In this document: positions 1 to 8,630 of the stretch, piece after piece
Numbering within the stretch: the first letter of the stretch is position 1
Layout of the letters: the number at the start of each line of letters is the position of its first letter
Made by a program: the position numbers and the translations under genes
Notes under the pieces: model-generated
What the model was told of the DNA's origin: nothing
The model's database searches: none
Seen by the model: only the letters and a program-made list of their open reading frames with translations
Origin: CAWBCI01 sp963787195
Lineage (GTDB): Bacteria; Bacteroidota; Bacteroidia; Bacteroidales; JAGOPY01
Reading direction: 5' to 3'
DNA: 23,438 nucleotides
Assembly (NCBI GenBank): GCA_963787195.1
Contig: CAWBCI010000027.1
Span: 1-23,438, forward strand

Positions 1-1210
1 ACCGGTACTCAGGTTTTTCAAGGCATTCTTTCGGGAGCGCCTGCCGGGGATATATATATTAAACGGTTCTTATATTAGCAGCGACAGCGCAGAAGTAACG
101 CTCGATTTTCAAGGAACAGGATTTCAATTTAGTTACGGATACCTTACAGGTGGAGGAACATTTATTATCCCGGATGGCGCTTTATTTGTGTTACCGGGTG
201 ACATTATGCAGGTCTGTTTGGTGGAACCACCCTCCAGAATCAGGGGACGATCAGAATGGAGGGCGAAAATGCATTCGTCATAAATGGAAACGCAATTGTA
301 GACAATCAATCACTTTTTGATGTTATGTCTGATGCTGATTTTACAGGTTCACAGATCAGTGGCGGCACATTCCTTAATACCGGGACTTTACGCAAGAGTG
401 GCGGGGATGGCATTACTCAATGCAACCTTTGGTGGGATTTTCATAATAACGCTGGCGGAATAATCGATGTTCAAACCGGAGAAATAGAGTTTACAAGCAG
501 CCAGAAATTTGAAAATGCTCAGGGAGGCATCATTGAAGGTATCGCCAGTATTAAAGTTCCTTCCGATTTTTCAAATGACGGAATTATTTCACCCGGCAAT
601 TCTCCTGGCAGATTATACCACATTGGGGATTATTCACCCTCCGAAACTGCAGTATTCAAGGTTGAACTTGGTGGTTTGACCCCAGGCACTGAACATGACC
701 AGTTGGCGGTGACCGGAAATGCCACACTTAATGGGTCAATTGATGTCTCAATAGTGAATGACTTCCATCCTGTGGTGGGTGATAGTTTTGTAGTACTAAC
801 AGCAAGCGGAGCAGTAAGTAATGAATTTACGACCGTTAATACACCTCCGGATTTGTCAGTAAGCGTTCTTGTCAACCCCAACGATGTAACTATTCGTTAT
901 TGACAGCGTTGGCTCTTCTTTTGGAGTGGAAGAATTATCCGCAAATAAGGGATTTGAACTTCGGCAAAACTATCCAAATCCATTCAATGGGAATACAAGA
1001 ATAGGTTATACAATTCAGAAAAAAGCATTCGTCGAACTGAAAGTATACGATATAACAGGAAGAGAAAAAGCTACCCTGGTTAATGAAGAAAAACCAGCTG
1101 GGGATTATACGGTAAACTTTGAATCCTCCGGACTTTCAGGCGGAATCTATTTTTATAAGATGAGTGTCGGAAACTTCACAGATACCAAAAGACTCATCCT
1201 ACTTAATTAA
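1..1210 (+). pseudogene. Large secreted beta-strand-rich protein with T9SS type A sorting domain; 5' end off-window, three frameshifts
   Basis: The reading frame is open at the left edge, so the start is outside the window. One continuous protein can be read only by changing frame three times: near 61-63 (one extra A in AAA), near 200-202 (one base missing) and near 897-899 (one extra T). The longest unbroken piece is 256-903. It carries glycine/asparagine-rich beta-strand repeats and then an SPGNSPG motif followed by GDY and ELGG segments, typical of autotransporter-like beta-helix and adhesin passenger domains. After the last frame change a C-terminal domain of about 80 residues contains NYPNPFN, VYDITGRE and GIYFYK, the type A signal recognised by the type IX secretion system, so the product would be exported to the cell surface. 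The repairs all restore sensible protein, so this is either a recently inactivated gene or a stretch with sequence errors. The ligand cannot be told. Confidence 0.75.
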
Positions 1211-1246
1211 GCATTTGCTTATTCGGTTTTAAACCGGTTTAGTTTG

Positions 1247-1281
1247 TTTGTTTCACTGTCAATCCAATTTCTGTAAATTTG
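1247..1281 (+). promoter_or_regulatory. Candidate Bacteroidota-type promoter of the sigma/CHAT unit
   Basis: TAAATTTG at 1274-1281 matches the Bacteroidota -7 consensus TAnnTTTG exactly. A TTTG at 1247-1250 could serve as the -33 element, with a slightly long spacing of 23 bases. The start codon of the sigma factor gene lies 25 bases further on. This suggests the unit has its own housekeeping promoter rather than being read through from the adhesin gene. Confidence 0.45.
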
Positions 1282-1306
1282 CCATTATTATTCTTAAAAA
1301 GAAATA

Positions 1307-1912
1307 ATGGATTTGGGATTGACCAAGCCGGTAAACACATACGAACAGAATGAAAAGCTTAAAGCTATTGGCCTGAATGAGAATAAGGCGATTGAACAAC
1401 TATACATTGCTATTTTTCCGAAAGTGAAAGTCTATATTCTACAAAACAATGGAGATGAAGATCAGGCAAAAGATATTTTTCAGGAAGCCTTTCTGTCCTT
1501 ATGGAAGAATATTAAAGAGTCAAAGTTTAGCCCTGGGCAGGACGATAATATTGAAGCTTATTTATTTACGATAGCCAAAAATAAATGGATCGATTATTTG
1601 CGCTCATTTCAATACCGGAACAAAATATCTATACACGAAGTGGAAGAAATGATTGTAGATTCAGATGATAGGGATGGAGTGGCAGCAGAAGAGTTAAATA
1701 GAGATAAGGCTTCTATTGCACGTGAGGCTGTAAACAGGCTTGGAGAAAGCTGTAAGCGGCTTTTAAAGATGTTTTATTTTGAACGAAAATCAATGGAAAT
1801 GATTGCAAAAAGACTAAAAATCTCGACCTCTACTGCCCGGAATAAAAAATACAGATGCATGCAACAATTACGCGAATATGTAAAAGAATATCAGAGCGAT
1901 GAACAACAATAA
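1307..1912 (+). CDS. ECF-type RNA polymerase sigma factor (sigma-70 family)
   Basis: A 201-residue protein with the two-domain plan of group 4 (extracytoplasmic function) sigma factors. Region 2 lies at about residues 28-100, including DQAKDIFQEAFLSLWKNI and the -10-recognition helix AYLFTIAKNKWIDYLR. A region 4 helix-turn-helix lies at about 148-195, with MEMIAKRLKISTSTARNKK. There is no region 1.1 or 3. It would direct RNA polymerase to a small regulon under control of a membrane partner. The ATG at 1307 follows an A-rich stretch typical of translation starts in this phylum. Its last 14 bases overlap the start of the next gene, so the two are almost certainly translationally coupled, as is usual for sigma/anti-sigma pairs. 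I am sure of the family; the regulon and signal are unknown. Confidence 0.92.
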   Translation: MDLGLTKPVNTYEQNEKLKAIGLNENKAIEQLYIAIFPKVKVYILQNNGDEDQAKDIFQEAFLSLWKNIKESKFSPGQDDNIEAYLFTIAKNKWIDYLRSFQYRNKISIHEVEEMIVDSDDRDGVAAEELNRDKASIAREAVNRLGESCKRLLKMFYFERKSMEMIAKRLKISTSTARNKKYRCMQQLREYVKEYQSDEQQ

Positions 1913-2645
1913 AGATCATATATCGCAGGAACTTTTTGAAACCATTGACCGCTACCTTAGCGGAGAAATGACTGAAGAGGAACGCGTCTTATTTGAGGAT
2001 CGCATTCAGGCAGATGAGGCCTTGAAATCGAATGTGGAGGAACAGCGGAAGTTGATTTGGGCGGTGGAAGAATCCGCTATACGGGAAAGGCTCAACAGCA
2101 TTCATCGCCGGTTTTTTGGAGATGGGAAACAAGCAAATCGAAGAGGTTTTTTTTCGTTTCCAGCTAAGACTTTTTTTCGTGCAGCCATAATCATACTGTT
2201 TCTTGCTATTGGAAGTTATTTCTTGTTCTTTCATAAAAGTTTTAATGAGCGACTTTATGCTACTTACTTTAAGCCAGATCCAGGTTTGCCAACAGTAATG
2301 GGCACAAGCGAAAATTTTGCTTTTTATGATGCCATGGTCGATTATAAACGGGGGGAATACGATAAAGCCATCCAAAAATGGGAAAAGCAACAAATACAAA
2401 AACCCGCGAACGATACGCTAAACTATTTTCTGGGTCTTGCTTTTCTTGCCAATGACAATCCGGAAAAAGCCATTCCATATTTAGAAGCGGCAGTTAAAAC
2501 CAGGAAATTCATTTTCATTGATGATGCCAATTATTACCTGGGCATGGCATACCTAAAAATGGGCAATATTGAAAAATCCCGCAATTACTTCTCTCTGAGT
2601 GGTTCAAAAAAAGCTAAAGAATTGATCAATAAAATTGACAATTAA
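1899..2645 (+). CDS. Membrane-anchored anti-sigma-like protein with periplasmic TPR repeats
   Basis: A 248-residue protein that starts inside the sigma factor gene. Residues 1-70 are a charged helical domain with the YLSGEMTEEERVLFEDRI pattern common at the start of Bacteroidota anti-sigma-like proteins. It has no cysteine, so it is not a zinc-binding anti-sigma domain. One transmembrane helix lies at about 93-111. The remainder contains about three tetratricopeptide repeats (roughly 138-167, 172-203 and 207-240; for example YYLGMAYLKMGNIEKSRNYF). The expected topology puts the N-terminus in the cytoplasm, where it could hold the sigma factor, and the TPRs in the periplasm. It ends 6 bases before the CHAT gene. 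Position and topology strongly suggest an anti-sigma factor, but the anti-sigma activity is inferred. Confidence 0.82.
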   Translation: MNNNKDHISQELFETIDRYLSGEMTEEERVLFEDRIQADEALKSNVEEQRKLIWAVEESAIRERLNSIHRRFFGDGKQANRRGFFSFPAKTFFRAAIIILFLAIGSYFLFFHKSFNERLYATYFKPDPGLPTVMGTSENFAFYDAMVDYKRGEYDKAIQKWEKQQIQKPANDTLNYFLGLAFLANDNPEKAIPYLEAAVKTRKFIFIDDANYYLGMAYLKMGNIEKSRNYFSLSGSKKAKELINKIDN

Positions 2646-2651
2646 ACGGTA

Positions 2652-5600
2652 ATGTGTTTGTTTAATCGAGCGGTTTGTACTTTATTTTTGTGTTGTCTGG
2701 TTCTTCATATGGTTGCACAGGACAAGCCGGACAAACTGGCTGGGACAAGTCGCATTGACAGCCTGATGGCTGCTTCGGACTGGGAAACGGCCAAAGCCGA
2801 GCTCCATAAACAAATATGCTTTCTATACCTCTGAACTACATTACGATAGCCTGATTAATTACATCCGTTTTGTTGGCAGTCCACAATTATCTAACAATAA
2901 TTGGGAAGTGGCCATTCAGCAAGCGAAAGATTATGTTGCCACACTTTTAAATGACAATAACCCGATTATCAGCAAAAACGCTAATCTCGAGTTGGCAGCA
3001 CTATACGACAAAAAAGGGGATCCCGATCAAGCCTATGCCATAACTCTAAAAGCATTGAAAGCTGCTGAAAGGATTAAGGACCAGAAAGAGGCCAACCTGG
3101 AAGGGATTTACTACCGATTGGGACGTCGGGCTTTTGATATGGGGAATATCGCCCTTTCGAAAAAATACCAGTTAAAAAACCTGGACCTGAGAAAGAAAAA
3201 TAATGATGAGAACTATGAAATGTACTATCTGACTTACAATACGATGGGGCGCTTGATGTGGTATTCCGGCCAGCCTGACAGCGCCTTGTATTATTTCAAA
3301 GAATCCATCAAATCCATTCAGCACCTCAGTGATACTCCATGGAACCGCAATTACCGGCCTGCCCTGGTCAATGGGAATATGGCGATAATACTCCAATCGG
3401 AAGGCAAAACGGAAGAAGCAATTGAAGTAACCGAAAACGCTATAAATCAATTAAACACATTTTACCGTCTTTCTGACGACGAAACAAAAAAACAGGATGC
3501 CCTGAGACAAAAATTGCTGTCTATCGATAATTTGGGCTCTTATTATAACAATATTGGTGAATTTAGCCAGGCCGAAAAACTAATTGACTATTCTTATTCT
3601 CAAAAGAAAAAGTATTTTAACAAAGACGATATCAACATTACTATTTCTCAAATTTTATTAGGGCAGGCAAAAATCAGCACCCGGAAACTGTATGAAGCGA
3701 AACAACTTCTTTTAAAGGCGATTGAACGACTGGACACTTTCAAAAGTACAAATATTTATTACCGGGGTTTTGCATATACTTCCCTGGGAAACATTTACAA
3801 AGCTTTTGCACAAAATGATTCGGCAGCCTTTTACTTTTCGAAAGGGGAAAAAGAATTCAGGGCCTCCATGAAGGGCGATTACACCAAAGATTTTTTGGAT
3901 GTTTTGGCGAACATGGCCTTGTTTTATTCCAAGACTGGAAAAGGGGAAAAAGCACTGCATTTGACTAATGAAGCCTGGAACTTCACGCAACACGGAGATT
4001 TTAAAAACAGCCTGCAAAGTTACCTTCAATTGCTGAACCGGGCCGAGGTAAACTACAATTTGGAGAAATATCAGGTGGCATTGGGCTTATCCAAAGAAGG
4101 ATTGAACTTTCTGAATACAAAATTGGGGAAAGTGTCCCACTTAGATTCAATTCAAATTCAATATAGAAAACCAAGAAACCTGCTATTGTTAGCGAAAAGC
4201 AAGTATCATCTACAGAAAAATAAAGATGAAGCTTTCTATCTGGAATTGCTTCAGCTTATGCAGGAAGGCCTGGACGTTTTAGATCAGCGAAAAACGACTT
4301 TAAATTCCTACGAGGATTTAAGCAGCCTGATCGAAGAGAACGACGAAATCTTTCAATTCTACATGAAACTTTGTCAGGAATTGTATTTCAAAACAAACAA
4401 CAAGGATTATTTAAACCAGCTTATAACGCTTCATGAATCTTCAATTTATACGCGGATCCGGACCCGGCTTAATTTTAAGGACATTGCTTTTGCCAATGTG
4501 AGCAGGCCTGTTTTAGAAAGAGAAAAGCAATTAAAGAACGATTTAAGGATGTCTTTAAAAGAAGGCAGTTCCAACGGAATGGACGATTTTTTCGAAGCAC
4601 AAAAAAAATGGGCTTTGTTTTTAGATACCTTAAAGCAACAGTTCCCTAAATATTACAACATGCGGTATGCAAGGATTACCGGGTCTCTGGATAAATTGCA
4701 GCAAAACATTCCGGAGAAAACAACTGTTGTCAGGTACCTTTTTATAGGTGACAGTTTATTTGCTTATGTTGTTGATAGAAAACAAAGTGAACTGCTTGCC
4801 CTGAATTTTCAGCCTGTTCAAAATCAAATTTCTGTTTTGCAGGATTCCCGAAGCGATATTCAAAAATTGAGCGAGGCAGCCCATCAATTATACCTAAAAT
4901 TATGGCAGCCTTTAGAAGAAAAGGTTCATACTTCCAAAGTGATCATTTTTCCTGACAGGGATTTATTCAATTTGAATTTCGAAATGCTTACACCGGTGAA
5001 AATTAATTCCTATGAAGATTTTCTGACGAATAGCTTGCTTGCCCGGTATATCTTTTCATACAATTACAGCTTGTTTCTTTTAAACCGAAATACAAAAACG
5101 ATTGCGTTTGAAGATGATTTTATAGCCTATGCACCGGTATTTGACGAACAAATGAAAGACGACTACAAATTGGCTATTACAGATTCCATGAACCTGGACA
5201 AGACTTACCTCACGCTAATCCCTCAACCATTTAGCGCCGATTTAATTCGAAAATTCTCCAATGAGTTTGATGGAAATTCATTTTTGGACAATAATGCCTC
5301 AAAACAAATATTTACGAAGACCGCACACGAACATAAAATCATACACATCGGGACCCATGCCGAATCCAATAATGTAAGTCCGGAACTATCCCGCCTGGTT
5401 TTTGCTAAAAATATATCCGACAGCACCCATATCAACGATAACAGCCTTTATACGTACGAAATTTATAATTGCAACCTGACTTCGAAACTAGCTATTCTTA
5501 CCGCCTGCGAAACGGGGAAACCAGGTTATCAGGCAGGTGAAGGAATGATTTCCTTAGCCCATGCCTTTAATTATGCAGGAAGTGAAAGCATACTGACCAG

Positions 5601-5892
5601 TTTATGGAAAATCGACGAACAATCCAGTGCGGAAATAGTTGGCTTGTTTTATAATTATCTGTCACAAGGAGTTCCCAAAGATGAAGCCTTGCACAAAGCA
5701 AAATTGGATTACCTTTCTTCGGAAGAAGGAAGAAGATTGCAGCCACAATACTGGGCCGGTTTAATTCTCATGGGAAATACCGATGCTATTTCAATATCTT
5801 CCCATTCTTATAGGGTCTATTTAATTATACTTGTTTTTACCCTGTTTATGGTCCTTCTTTTTGTTTTTTACAGGAAACGAAAAAAACAGTGA
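2652..5892 (+). CDS. TPR-CHAT domain protease-like protein, secreted and C-terminally membrane-anchored (one frameshift near 2813)
   Basis: The gene begins with a signal peptide (about residues 1-22, ending MVAQ). The frame breaks at 2812-2814, where one extra A in AAA stops the first frame at 2832-2834. Dropping that base joins it smoothly to the long frame, which is open from about 2815 (first ATG at 2908), giving about 1079 residues. The first two thirds are tetratricopeptide-like helical repeats. The C-terminal part is a CHAT domain (caspase-like cysteine peptidase fold). The histidine motif HIGTHAE has its catalytic His at bases 5356-5358. The cysteine motif LTACETG has its Cys at 5506-5508, followed by GEGMISLAHAF and the SLWKID strand. 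A final hydrophobic helix (about bases 5815-5870) ends in RKRKKQ, so the bulk should face the periplasm. It follows the anti-sigma gene by 6 bases. Protease activity and substrate are inferred. Confidence 0.85.
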
Positions 5893-5964
5893 AGTCGCTG
5901 ACTTTGAGAAGACAGCCTTTCTATGTCTGATCGCATCAAAGTTTATTGAATTTATCGAACACAA

Positions 5965-5998
5965 AAAATCCTTCAAAATCAGTGAATTGAAGGATTTT
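5965..5998 (-). terminator. Intrinsic terminator of tRNA-Arg, possibly bidirectional
   Basis: A perfect 12-bp inverted repeat (arms 5965-5976 and 5987-5998, 10-base loop). On the minus strand it is followed by a run of six T, 9 bases after the tRNA 3' end. On the plus strand it is followed by TTTTAAAATTTTG, so it may also stop transcripts of the CHAT gene, which ends about 70 bases upstream. Confidence 0.8.
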
Positions 5999-6007
5999 AA
6001 AATTTTG

Positions 6008-6081
6008 TGATCCCGGAGGGATTCGAACCCCCAACCCTCAGAACCGGAATCTGATATTCTATCCAATTGAACTACGGGACC
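6008..6081 (-). tRNA. tRNA-Arg (anticodon CCG)
   Basis: On the minus strand 74 bases fold as a complete cloverleaf. The acceptor stem GGTCCCG pairs with CGGGATC (one G-T pair) and A is the discriminator base. The anticodon stem TCAGA/TCTGA closes the loop TTCCGGT, giving anticodon CCG, which reads the arginine codon CGG. The T arm has the conserved GGTTCGAATCC. The 3' CCA is not encoded, as is common in Bacteroidota, so it must be added after transcription. Confidence 0.95.
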
Positions 6082-6137
6082 GGTTTTTAAGAAATATTAC
6101 TTTATCAAATGCGAAGATGCCTTAAAAATCAGGAGTG

Positions 6138-6145
6138 CAAAAATA
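6138..6145 (-). promoter_or_regulatory. Candidate -7 element for tRNA-Arg
   Basis: On the minus strand this reads TATTTTTG, an exact TAnnTTTG match, 56 bases before the tRNA 5' end. No clear TTTG -33 element is visible at the usual distance. Confidence 0.35.
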
Positions 6146-6210
6146 ATGTTTTTTAAGGATATTTAACCATAATGTTTATCATTCTCTTACTGTTCCCCTG
6201 ATCATTTTTA

Positions 6211-6218
6211 TAACTTTG
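6211..6218 (+). promoter_or_regulatory. Candidate -7 element for the aldolase gene
   Basis: TAACTTTG matches TAnnTTTG exactly and lies 39 bases before the chosen ATG. A -33 TTTG is not obvious. Its position argues that translation starts at 6258 and not at the earlier ATG-less in-frame codon near 6216. Confidence 0.45.
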
Positions 6219-6257
6219 TCAGGCCAAATAATTAGTCTTCATTTAAAAATTAATAAT

Positions 6258-7337
6258 ATGTCAGAGAAAATTTTCGACCATATAAAATCCGGAGTGGTTA
6301 CCGGTGATGATGTACAGAAGGTCTTTGAGATCGCCAAACGAAACAATTTTGCCCTGCCGGCAGTCAATGTCGTTAGCACCGACTCGGTGAATGCAGCCCT
6401 GGAAACCGCGAAAAAGGTCAATTCCCCTTTAATTATTCAGTTCTCGAACGGGGGCGCTGCTTTTTACGCCGGAAAAGGCATTTCAAATGAAAATGAGCAG
6501 GCTGCCATTGCAGGAGCAGTTTCAGGAGCCACCCACATACATCAGCTTGCAAAAATTTACGGAGTGGCAGTAATCGTCCATACCGACCATGCCGCAAAAA
6601 AGCTATTGCCATGGATAGACGGCCTGTTGGATGCAGGTGAGAAATATTATGAGAAGCACGGAGTCCCTCTTTTTAGCTCCCATATGCTTGATTTGTCGGA
6701 AGAGCCCATAAAAGAGAACATCGCCATTTGTAAAAAATATCTTGAAAGAATGAGTAAAATGGGGATGACCCTGGAGATAGAGCTGGGTGTTACCGGTGGG
6801 GAAGAAGATGGAGTGGACAATAGCGGGATTGACAGCTCACGTTTATATTCACAGCCTGAAGATGTTGCCTATGCTTATGAAGAATTGGGAAAGGTCAGTA
6901 AAAGATTTACTATAGCAGCTGCTTTCGGAAATGTACACGGGGTATATAAACCCGGGAATGTCAAGCTTCAGCCTGTCATCCTGAATAATTCCCAGAAATA
7001 TATTGAGAAGAAATTCAATACGGCTCCTAAGCCCATTGATTTTGTTTTCCACGGAGGATCCGGATCAAGCCGGGAGGAAATCAGGGAAGCGGTTTCATAT
7101 GGTGTAATCAAGATGAATATTGATACCGACACCCAATGGGCTTTCTGGGAAGGCGTCCTGGAATATTATAAGAAAAACCAGGCATATCTCCAGGGCCAGA
7201 TTGGAAACCCGGAAGGGGAAGACAAGCCCAATAAAAAGCATTATGACCCACGTAAATGGTTGAGGGAAGGTGAAAATTCGATGGTTAAGCGTTTACAGCT
7301 TGCAATGGAAGATCTGAACTGCCTCGACAGGAACTGA
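6258..7337 (+). CDS. fbaA: Class II fructose-bisphosphate aldolase
   Basis: Reversibly cleaves fructose 1,6-bisphosphate to dihydroxyacetone phosphate and glyceraldehyde 3-phosphate in glycolysis and gluconeogenesis, using a divalent metal. Starting at the ATG at 6258 (MSEKIFDHIK) gives 359 residues, the usual length of the E. coli FbaA type. The catalytic Asp and a zinc-ligand His are in VHTDHAAKK (Asp110, His111). Further ligands and substrate-binding residues are in ELGVTGGEEDGVDN, GNVHGVYKPG and VFHGGSGSSREEI, and the phosphate-binding segment is KMNIDTDTQWAFW. An in-frame extension back to 6216 exists but overlaps the promoter-like element and has no family support. The stop codon abuts the stop codon of the convergent UspA gene with no base between them. 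It appears monocistronic. Confidence 0.96.
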   Translation: MSEKIFDHIKSGVVTGDDVQKVFEIAKRNNFALPAVNVVSTDSVNAALETAKKVNSPLIIQFSNGGAAFYAGKGISNENEQAAIAGAVSGATHIHQLAKIYGVAVIVHTDHAAKKLLPWIDGLLDAGEKYYEKHGVPLFSSHMLDLSEEPIKENIAICKKYLERMSKMGMTLEIELGVTGGEEDGVDNSGIDSSRLYSQPEDVAYAYEELGKVSKRFTIAAAFGNVHGVYKPGNVKLQPVILNNSQKYIEKKFNTAPKPIDFVFHGGSGSSREEIREAVSYGVIKMNIDTDTQWAFWEGVLEYYKKNQAYLQGQIGNPEGEDKPNKKHYDPRKWLREGENSMVKRLQLAMEDLNCLDRN

Positions 7338-8186
7338 TCAGCGGGACAGTGAAACCATAGATTCTTTCGGGTGGATACTCAGCACAGGAAATGGTGAATG
7401 ATTAACCATTTGCTGTGCATAGGGGCCCATCCACAAGTTTTTCGCCTTCTTTTCCTGTTCTGTCATTATAGAGATCAGGTTGGCATCCACTTTTTTGGCG
7501 TAATCAATGGTGGTTTCTGTGACATTCTCAGCATACGCTGATTCCAATACAAAGCGGATATTTTCCTCAGCGAGATGTTTCATGACCTGTTCCGAATAAC
7601 TGTCGACACGACGTTTGATCGCGGCAACTTTAGAAGCATATACGGATAATATATGGACTTCAGCATTGAAAATGCGGGCAAACTGTGCTGTGAAGGGAAC
7701 TTTCTGACGGGTTTCCTGGGTACTGTCAATCGGGAGCACTATTTTCTCAAGGCCACGGCGTATGCTGATCCCGCCTCTTATTGTTATTACAGGTTTTACA
7801 GAGGCACTAACAATGCGGTAAGCATTGGATCCGATCCAGAACTCTTCGAAACCGGATGCCCCATGGGTGCCGGCGACCAGCAGGTAGATATCCGGATTTT
7901 CTGCTTCCCGGAGGATCTGGTCATAGATCTTTCCTTCACGTATAACATAGCTAAGCTTTTTGGCCCCCATCTGGGGCTGGTATTTCAGCAATAATTCTTC
8001 AAATTTATCAGCAACCATGGCAGATAAAGTTTGTGGACCCTCGGTAAAAATATCGCGGGATGTTTCCGGCCTGATCACGAAAATCATCTCGAGATCACTT
8101 CCGGCTTTAGAAGCAATAGTGATGGCATGTTCCAGTGCATTGATGGAACAATCTGAAAAGTCGATGGCTACTAATATTTTTTTCAT
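7338..8186 (-). CDS. Double-domain universal stress protein (UspA family), copy 1
   Basis: A 282-residue cytoplasmic protein of two tandem Usp domains (about 1-138 and 147-280). The first begins MKKILVAIDFSDCSINALEHA and carries the ATP-binding pattern G-x2-G-x9-G-S in GTHGASGFEEFWIGSNAYRIV, so domain 1 should bind ATP. The second begins KIVLPIDSTQETR, lacks that glycine pattern and has instead MTEQEKKAKNLWMGPYAQQMVNHSPFPVLSI. This ATP-binding plus degenerate arrangement is common in Bacteroidota. It is the last gene of a three-gene minus-strand operon, 5 bases after the SPOR gene, and closely related to the Usp gene at 8631. Such proteins modulate survival under starvation or stress; the exact target cannot be told. 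Confidence 0.93.
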   Translation of the reverse strand: MKKILVAIDFSDCSINALEHAITIASKAGSDLEMIFVIRPETSRDIFTEGPQTLSAMVADKFEELLLKYQPQMGAKKLSYVIREGKIYDQILREAENPDIYLLVAGTHGASGFEEFWIGSNAYRIVSASVKPVITIRGGISIRRGLEKIVLPIDSTQETRQKVPFTAQFARIFNAEVHILSVYASKVAAIKRRVDSYSEQVMKHLAEENIRFVLESAYAENVTETTIDYAKKVDANLISIMTEQEKKAKNLWMGPYAQQMVNHSPFPVLSIHPKESMVSLSR

Positions 8187-8191
8187 GTGGT

Positions 8192-8626
8192 TTAATATTG
8201 GTTCAAATTGGGAAAATTGATCTCATCTTTTATAACCCAGGCATTCGGATAATCTTTAACAATAGCCTGCAAATACTTTTCAGCTTCCAACCGGGTCCTG
8301 AAATCTCCAACCCTCAGTCTGTAATTGGGGGCTTTCCATGTAATGTAAGCCGGTATATTTTCATATTTCTCTTCAAATTTCTTTTCCACATCCTTTGCGC
8401 GATCGCTGGAATTCGCTCCCGAATCAAAAAAGATCTGGATACGATATCCGGGGATAGCTTTATTGTCAGGAGTGTCCATAAGCTTCATTCTCAGGATTTC
8501 ATATTTGTTTAATAATGAATCAAGCTGACTGTCTTGAGAAAGAATGATTTTGCCTTCCATGGCTCCCTGGGCCAAAGAAACATTTGCCAAAAAAATGATA
8601 AAAAATATATTCAGTAGAAGCTTCAT
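8192..8626 (-). CDS. Small exported SPOR-domain protein
   Basis: A 144-residue protein with a signal peptide (about 1-19, MKLLLNIFFIIFLANVSLAQ), a short helical linker and a C-terminal SPOR-like domain at about 60-135. This begins GYRIQIFFDSG and contains YRLRVGDFRTRLEAEKYLQ and the closing strand AWVIKDEI. SPOR domains bind peptidoglycan glycan strands stripped of stem peptides, usually at division sites, so a periplasmic cell-wall-associated role is likely. It sits between two Usp genes with gaps of 4 and 5 bases, clearly in one operon. No lipobox cysteine is seen. Assignment to SPOR rests on the pattern of the fold and is fairly firm; the cellular role is inferred. Confidence 0.85.
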   Translation of the reverse strand: MKLLLNIFFIIFLANVSLAQGAMEGKIILSQDSQLDSLLNKYEILRMKLMDTPDNKAIPGYRIQIFFDSGANSSDRAKDVEKKFEEKYENIPAYITWKAPNYRLRVGDFRTRLEAEKYLQAIVKDYPNAWVIKDEINFPNLNQY

Positions 8627-8630
8627 AAAC

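Noticed and set aside
1230..1241. 12-bp perfect palindrome TAAACCGGTTTA after the adhesin gene
   Set aside because: No loop and no T-run, so it is not a convincing terminator; it could be an operator, but nothing else supports that.
1989..2399. A 136-codon minus-strand open frame inside the anti-sigma-like gene
   Set aside because: Antisense shadow with no family-like sequence; the plus-strand TPR gene is well supported by overlap and spacing.
2800..2835. Programmed ribosomal frameshifting in the CHAT gene
   Set aside because: There is no recognisable slippery heptamer with a downstream structure, and similar one-base breaks occur in unrelated genes of the window.
7653..8220. Two overlapping plus-strand open frames opposite the first Usp gene
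   Set aside because: They are antisense to conserved Usp domains and have no coherent protein features.
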